Part shown: positions 25,550 through 29,716 of the stretch, in pieces | Numbering within the stretch: the first letter of the stretch is position 1 | Layout of the letters: each line of letters starts with the position of its first letter | From: Propionibacterium sp. | GTDB taxonomy: Bacteria; Actinomycetota; Actinomycetes; Propionibacteriales; Propionibacteriaceae | NCBI GenBank assembly: GCA_012514785.1 | Contig: JAAYZP010000256.1 | Location: 1-29,716, forward strand | Direction of reading: 5' to 3' | DNA: 29,716 nt | Program-made: the position numbers and the translations under genes | Notes under the pieces: generated by a model | The model's database searches: none | What the model was told of the DNA's origin: nothing | What the model saw: only the letters and a program-made list of their open reading frames with translations

Positions 25550-26764
25550 TCAGTCGCAGCTTCCGACGTCGACGGACTCCTTCAGCTCCAGCACGCGCCC
25601 GACGGAGGCCGTGACGTCGGCAGCGAAGGCCGGGTCCGCTTCCGCCGCCTCCATGATGGCCGACGACATCTCGGCCGCCAGACCGGGGTCCGCGTTGATG
25701 ACGAGGTCGCCGCCCGCCTCCAGGAACCTGACGGCGCGCTCCCCCGGAGGCGTGTCGGCCACCGCGGCGGCGGCACCCAGGTCGTCGGCGATCACGACGC
25801 CGTCGAAGCCCAGGTGGTCGCGGAGGATCCCCGTCACGATGCGCTCGCTGAAGACCGCCTCGACGCCGGGATCGATCTGCTCGAACACCGCGGAGGAGAC
25901 CATCACGGAGGAGGCCCCTGCCTCGATGCCGGCCAGGAACGTCGCCCAGCCTTCGTCGTCGATGACCGTATCGGTGTCGAGCGCGGCCGCGAAGTCGGTG
26001 TTCTCGGTCACCTCGCCGAGCCCCGGGAAGTGCTTCAGGCTGGTGGCCACGCCGGCCGCGCCCATGCCCTCGACGAAGGCACGCACCGACTCCGCCGCGG
26101 CCTCCGGCTCCGTGCCGTAGTGTCGCTGCAACTTGCCGATGGGCGCGTTGGTGGAAACCTTGGCGGCGGGGACGACGTCGGCCGTCGGGGCGAGGTTGAA
26201 CCGCACCCCGGCCCAGCGCAACTCGCCGCCCCACTCCTCCGCCTGGGCGCGCAGGTCGGCCACGTCGAGGCGCCCCTGTTCGACGGCGCTGGGGATACGG
26301 GTGAAGCCTTCGCCGCGGAGGCGCTGCACCTGGCCGCCCTCCTGGTCGACGGCGACGAGCATCGGCAGCCTCGACGAGCCCAGCGCGCCCACAGCGGCCG
26401 AGATCTCTGCGGCCCGCTGGCGGGTGGTGAGCCCGCTGCCCAGCAGCACGACGGAGCCCGCCTTGGAGCGGCGGATGGCGTCGGTGGTGGCGCTGTCCAG
26501 CCCCGCCGTGGAGACCCCCACCATGAGGAGCTGGCCCGCCTGCTCCTCGGGCGTGAGCGTCTGGGCTTTCTGCAGGCAGGCGCTGACCGGCGCCGGCGCC
26601 GCGGAGGGTGAGGTGAGCGTCGTCATCTCGGAGGCCGACGCGCTGGGCGCGGCGACGGAGGACGGCGCTACGGTGGCCCTCGGTGCCGGGGTCGGGGCAC
26701 AGGCGCCCAGGGTCAGCGCCGCGACCCCCGCCGCGACGCCCATCGTCGCGCGGAGGTTAGCCAC
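25550..26764 (-). CDS. GH3-family lipoprotein (NagZ-like)
   Basis: A 404-residue lipoprotein with signal peptide and lipobox LGAC (Cys22), an Ala/Ser/Pro/Thr linker, then a glycoside hydrolase family 3 N-terminal barrel. Visible motifs are AVDQEGGQVQRL, LKHFPGLGEVTENTDF and the nucleophile region GVVIADDLGAAAA. In NagZ the loop after KHFPGHG carries an Asp-x-His dyad; here the equivalent reads Asn-Thr-Asp. It may cut beta-N-acetylglucosaminides in the cell envelope, or have changed activity. The GTG start at 26764 overlaps the mtr stop by 8 bases and has GGAG 7 bases upstream, so it is coupled to mtr. Confidence 0.87.
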   Translation of the reverse strand: MANLRATMGVAAGVAALTLGACAPTPAPRATVAPSSVAAPSASASEMTTLTSPSAAPAPVSACLQKAQTLTPEEQAGQLLMVGVSTAGLDSATTDAIRRSKAGSVVLLGSGLTTRQRAAEISAAVGALGSSRLPMLVAVDQEGGQVQRLRGEGFTRIPSAVEQGRLDVADLRAQAEEWGGELRWAGVRFNLAPTADVVPAAKVSTNAPIGKLQRHYGTEPEAAAESVRAFVEGMGAAGVATSLKHFPGLGEVTENTDFAAALDTDTVIDDEGWATFLAGIEAGASSVMVSSAVFEQIDPGVEAVFSERIVTGILRDHLGFDGVVIADDLGAAAAVADTPPGERAVRFLEAGGDLVINADPGLAAEMSSAIMEAAEADPAFAADVTASVGRVLELKESVDVGSCD

Positions 26765-28166
26765 CTTCGAGCTCCGCCGGGCTGCGTTGCTCCAGCAGGC
26801 CGAGCAGTGCGTTCTCCACCACCTCGGGCAGCGCCGGGTGGATCCAGTACTGGCCACGGGACATCTCCTGGACCGTCAGCCCGAAGGTCATCGCCTGCAC
26901 GAGGGGCTGGATCAGCACGGAGGCCTGCGGGCCGATGATGTGGGCGCCCAGCAGGTGCCACGTGCGCGGATCCGCCAGCAGCTTCACGAAGTGGTGCTCG
27001 TCCTCCATCGCCCACCCGTAGGCGACGTCGCCGTAGCGCTGCACCTTCGAGACGTAGGGGTTGCCCCACGCCTTCAACTGGCGTTCCGTCGCCCCGACGG
27101 AGGCGACGGCTGGCTTGCTGAATACCGCCGCCGGGACGTAGCGGTGGTCGGACTCGACGGGGTTGTCGGGGTGGAGCAGGTTGTGCTGCACGGTGCGGGA
27201 CTCGTGGTTGGCCACGTGCTTGAGGAAGTAGTCGCTGGAGATGTCGCCCAGCGCCCAGATATGCGGCTGGCTGGTGCGCTGGCGTGCGTCGACGCGGACC
27301 TGCCCGGTGGGCTTGTACTCCACGCCGGCGGCATCGAGGTTGAGCGCCTCGTAGTTGCGGTCCCGGCCCACGGCCACGAGCAGCAGGTCGGTGTAGTAGA
27401 TGTATTCGACGCCGTTGCGGTCCTCCGTGACGACGGCGAGGTCCCCGCCGGGGCCCTCCTCCAGAGCGGAGACCTTCTGGTTGAACCGGAGGTTGACCCG
27501 CTTGGACAGCTGGGCGGCGAACGCGGCCGAGACCTCCTCGTCCTCCCCGCGCAGCAGGATCTCGGAGCGCTGCACGAGCGTCACGTCGACGCCGAACGCC
27601 GCGAACACGTGCGCGAACTCCGCCGCGACGAAGCCGCCGCCCAGGATCACGATCCGCTCGGGTAACTCGTCGATGCGCATGATGGTGTCGGAGGTGTGCA
27701 CGCGGTCGCCCGCGATGTCGAGACCGGGCACGTCGAGCATCCGCGGGCGCGAGCCCGTGGCCAGCACGATCTGGTCCGCGCTGATCCGCGTCCCACCGAC
27801 CTGCAGCGTGTGCGGGTCGACGAACGACGCCTCCCCGTGGAAGACGGTCACGTGCGCGTTCTGCTCACGCCACGCGAGCCCGCCGCGCGAGATCGGATCG
27901 ATGCGGCCGAAGATGCGGTCACGCACCGCAGCCCAGTCGGCCTTGCCGGCGCCGAGCTCGAGGCCCAGCTTCTCCGCCTCCTCGAACGACGTCGCGAGAT
28001 CGGCCGGGTAGACGAACATCTTCGTCGGGATGCAACCGCGGTTCAGGCACGTGCCACCGAATACGTGGTCGCGTTCGATGAGCGCCACCTTCATCCCCTC
28101 GAACCGCTCGTCGATGAGCGAATTGCCGGAACCCGAACCGATGACTGCGAGGTCGAAGTGTTGCAT
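26757..28166 (-). CDS. mtr: mycothione reductase
   Basis: Reduces oxidised mycothiol disulfide with NADPH. The 469-residue flavoprotein has the FAD motif GSGSGNSLID (residues 10-19), redox cysteines C40 and C45 in GGTCLNRGCIPTK, a central NADPH-binding GGGFVAAEFAHVF and the dimer-interface His in IHPALPEVVENALL. SDR, FAD and dimer regions fit Mtr better than lipoamide or glutathione reductase, because of the GSGSGN start and the KMFVYPADLA helix. With mshD it shows an active mycothiol cycle. ATG 28166 follows GGATGGAG; the in-frame upstream extension has no family match. It is divergent from the dehydrogenase gene. Confidence 0.92.
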   Translation of the reverse strand: MQHFDLAVIGSGSGNSLIDERFEGMKVALIERDHVFGGTCLNRGCIPTKMFVYPADLATSFEEAEKLGLELGAGKADWAAVRDRIFGRIDPISRGGLAWREQNAHVTVFHGEASFVDPHTLQVGGTRISADQIVLATGSRPRMLDVPGLDIAGDRVHTSDTIMRIDELPERIVILGGGFVAAEFAHVFAAFGVDVTLVQRSEILLRGEDEEVSAAFAAQLSKRVNLRFNQKVSALEEGPGGDLAVVTEDRNGVEYIYYTDLLLVAVGRDRNYEALNLDAAGVEYKPTGQVRVDARQRTSQPHIWALGDISSDYFLKHVANHESRTVQHNLLHPDNPVESDHRYVPAAVFSKPAVASVGATERQLKAWGNPYVSKVQRYGDVAYGWAMEDEHHFVKLLADPRTWHLLGAHIIGPQASVLIQPLVQAMTFGLTVQEMSRGQYWIHPALPEVVENALLGLLEQRSPAELEGG

Positions 28167-28214
28167 GGCTCCATCCTGCCAGGTTTTTCCAGCGGACCCG
28201 GTGCGGCACCCCAG

Positions 28215-28230
28215 TAGGCTGTGGCACATG
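28215..28230 (+). promoter_or_regulatory. leaderless promoter of the SDR gene
   Basis: TAGGCT (28215-28220) lies 7 bases before ATG 28228, identical in hexamer and spacing to the mutY promoter. On the other strand CAGGAT lies 6 bases before the mtr ATG, a weaker match. The divergent gap is 61 bases. Confidence 0.55.
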
Positions 28231-28992
28231 CATTCTCCATGGGCCGTCGTCACCGGAGCCTCCGCAGGGCTGGGTGTCCACTACGCCGAGCGCCTCGCCG
28301 AGCAGGGTTCGAACCTCATCCTTGCCGCCCGCAGCGCGGACAAGTTGGCCGACGTCGCCGACGACCTCCGGCGCCGCCACGGGGTGACCGTCGAGGTGCG
28401 CGCGGTGGACCTGGCCACGGAGGCGGGCCGCGCGGACTTCGTCGACGAGATCCGCGGCACGCACGTGCACACGCTCATCAACAACGCCGGCTTCGCCAGC
28501 GTGGGCAGCTTCAGCGAACTCGATGCCGATCGGGTGCAGCAGGAGGTGTCGCTCAACGCGGGCGCGCTCACGGAGCTCACGCACGCCGTCGTGGGCCCCA
28601 TGGTGGCGCGTGGTCGCGGCGCGATCGTCAACGTCTCCAGCACGAGCGCGTTCCAGGCCATGGCGGGGATGGCCGTCTACGCCGCGACGAAGGGCTACGT
28701 CCTGCAGTTCAGCGTGGGGCTGTGGGCGGAGCTGCACGACACGGGAGTGCGCGTGCTGGCGGTGTGCCCCGGGCCCACGGACACAAGCTTCTTCGCCAAC
28801 GCCGGCAACGACGACGTCCTCCGCCGCCGACGCCGGCCCGAGCAGGTCATCGACGCCACCTTCAAGGCGCTCGCCGAGCACCGGCCCTTCGTCGTCGACG
28901 GCGCGCGCAACAAGCTCGTCGCGTTCTCGAACCGGTTGGTGCCCCGCAGTTTCGCCGCGCGCCTCGCGCCCACCTACCTGCGCATCGCCTGA
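28228..28992 (+). CDS. short-chain dehydrogenase/reductase
   Basis: A classical SDR of 254 residues. It has TGASAGLG (residues 9-16, cofactor binding), NNAG (residues 85-88), the catalytic Ser138 and the Y151-x3-K155 pair (YAATKGYV), then VCPGPTDTSFF. ARS after the second strand suggests NADP(H) preference. Substrate cannot be read from the sequence. The start is ATG 28228, with the cofactor motif correctly placed and the -10-like hexamer upstream. Confidence 0.9.
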   Translation: MHSPWAVVTGASAGLGVHYAERLAEQGSNLILAARSADKLADVADDLRRRHGVTVEVRAVDLATEAGRADFVDEIRGTHVHTLINNAGFASVGSFSELDADRVQQEVSLNAGALTELTHAVVGPMVARGRGAIVNVSSTSAFQAMAGMAVYAATKGYVLQFSVGLWAELHDTGVRVLAVCPGPTDTSFFANAGNDDVLRRRRRPEQVIDATFKALAEHRPFVVDGARNKLVAFSNRLVPRSFAARLAPTYLRIA

Positions 28993-28998
28993 CTTCAC

Positions 28999-29070
28999 GA
29001 TGGCTGAGCCTGACCTCCTTGATGGTTGAGCCCGCGGCGCGAGGAACGAGCTCCGCGGTGGTCGAAACCA
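28999..29070 (+). repeat. dispersed ~50-bp repeat, unit 3, with a partial copy in front
   Basis: The full unit (29021-29070) starts GATGGTTGAGCCC, has a GCGGCGCGAGGAACGAGCT core and ends GTGGTCGAAACCA. A partial copy, GATGGCTGAGCC, stands at 28999-29010. The 28993-29221 gap holds repeats and no gene. Confidence 0.7.
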
Positions 29071-29112
29071 CCCCCAACCACGGCAGGGACCACGTCCCAG
29101 CGGAACTGACGA

Positions 29113-29163
29113 TGATTTCGACCATTCGCGGGCTCGTCCCTCGCGCCGCGAAGCTCAATCATC
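29113..29163 (-). repeat. dispersed ~50-bp repeat, unit 4
   Basis: On the minus strand it starts GATGATTGAGCTTCGCGGCG, has a GAGGGACGAGC core and ends ATGGTCGAAATCA. It is inverted relative to unit 3, so the two make a large imperfect palindrome like the pair at 14.8 kb. Confidence 0.7.
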
Positions 29164-29177
29164 AAAGGGCACACTGG

Positions 29178-29214
29178 GTCGAGTCGCCTAGCGCCGCGAA
29201 GCTCAATCACCAAC
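29178..29214 (-). repeat. dispersed repeat, truncated unit 5
   Basis: On the minus strand it starts GTTGGTGATTGAGCTTCGCG and continues GGCGCTAGG before similarity is lost. It shares the first ~25 bases with unit 4 in the same orientation. Confidence 0.55.
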
Positions 29215-29221
29215 GGGCCCG

Positions 29222-29716
29222 CTAGCCGACGGTGATGATCTTGTTCTCGCTCGCACGACCGTCGTCGCCGGTGGCTTCGGCCAGCAACTCGTAGGAGCCC
29301 GCGCGGCTCAGCTGCACCGACACCGACCACACCAGCCAACCCTCGGAGTTCACCGTGAGGGTGGTCTGCGCGACGGTGTGGGCCACCTGCTGCCCCGAGT
29401 CGACCTCGCTGATCGACACCACGGGCGCCCCGAAGCCCGGCTGCACCGTGCCCGTGATCGTCGTCACGCCCGGCGTCACCTGGTCCAGGTTCCGCGGCGA
29501 GCTGATCCAGAGGCCCGGCATGGGGGCCAGCCCGGAGCGGGCGAAGCCGTCGGCGCTGGCGAACCCGTTCGGCGGGTTCACGCCGTCCGACAGGAAGCGC
29601 ACCTGCAGGTGAGGGTTGCCGAGCATCTCGGAGGTCGTGTATACCACCTGGTTGATGGCGGCGTTCACGTCAGCCGGCTCGATGGACTCATAGGCCGAGG
29701 CGCTGAGATCGATCGA
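29222..29716 (-). CDS. GerMN/Gmad2-domain protein, 5' end outside window
   Basis: The open frame enters from the right edge and gives 164 residues in the window. The first part (VNAAINQVVYTTSEM, then LQVRFLSDGV) looks like the end of a GerMN (sporulation/spore germination-type) domain. The last ~95 residues (WISSPRNLDQVTPGVTTITG, APVVSISEVDSGQQV, then a YELLAEATGDDGRASENK strand) fit a Gmad2 immunoglobulin-like domain. Proteins of this layout are usually secreted lipoproteins in actinobacteria; the signal peptide would be outside the window. Family assignment is by motif layout and is moderate. Confidence 0.7.
   Translation of the reverse strand, partial: SIDLSASAYESIEPADVNAAINQVVYTTSEMLGNPHLQVRFLSDGVNPPNGFASADGFARSGLAPMPGLWISSPRNLDQVTPGVTTITGTVQPGFGAPVVSISEVDSGQQVAHTVAQTTLTVNSEGWLVWSVSVQLSRAGSYELLAEATGDDGRASENKIITVG

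Noticed and set aside
28164..28253. An N-terminal extension of mtr up to 28253
   Set aside because: The added 29 residues do not fit the family, which begins right before the FAD motif. They overlap the start of the divergent SDR gene.

Overview
This is a high-GC window (about 70% by eye) that reads as the chromosome of a mycothiol-producing actinobacterium. The evidence is mshD and mtr in the same window, the RNA degradosome-type polyphosphate kinase followed by a MutT1-type NUDIX/phosphatase fusion, actinobacterial trp-operon membrane proteins, and a Streptomyces-like PHO box. Gene content would fit the Propionibacteriales, but I cannot assign a genus from sequence alone. No tRNA, rRNA, CRISPR array, integrase or intact IS element was seen.

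Layout. 1-5383 (minus): gltB-gltD, glutamate synthase, with gltD running off the left edge. 5384-5728: a 345 bp structured gap holding a 16-bp inverted repeat and a terminator-like hairpin. 5729-9775 (minus): an operon HGxxPAAW membrane protein-trpC-trpB-trpA-Sco1 lipoprotein, followed by a DUF2249 gene with its own apparent promoter. 9863-10720 (plus): mutY, which splits the trp region in two. 10733-14051 (minus): hisI-trpE-Trp-operon membrane protein, then a membrane-anchored protein of unknown function. 14084-14683 (plus): a TIGR03085 protein. 14684-15600: a decayed stretch with a long perfect hairpin, an inverted pair of dispersed repeats, remnants of a DUF222/HNH endonuclease gene, and a 20-bp palindrome. 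15601-16353 (minus): a membrane-anchored discoidin-like protein. 16435-20183 (plus): mshD-ppk-mutT1, translationally coupled or nearly abutting. 20184-24619 (plus): a PHO box and pstS-pstC-pstA-pstB, closed by a nested bidirectional terminator. 24744-28166 (minus): an unknown acidic protein, a GH3 lipoprotein and mycothione reductase. 28228-28992 (plus): a short-chain dehydrogenase. 28993-29221: more copies of the dispersed repeat. 29222-end (minus): the C-terminal part of a GerMN/Gmad2 lipoprotein-type protein.

How it works together. Most of the window is housekeeping: nitrogen assimilation (gltBD), tryptophan and histidine synthesis, phosphate uptake and polyphosphate storage (pst, ppk), and redox and nucleotide quality control (mshD, mtr, mutY, mutT1). 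Tight ATGA/GTGA overlaps show heavy translational coupling. Several genes outside the coupled blocks show a TAnnnT hexamer 6-7 nt ahead of the start codon, the signature of leaderless transcription. I did not find a clearly new multi-gene system. The best leads are the gltB leader, an NsrR-like site at the DUF2249 promoter, the Sco1/DUF2249 pair sitting where lgt usually follows trpA, a GH3 lipoprotein without the usual Asp-His dyad, and the dispersed repeat family.
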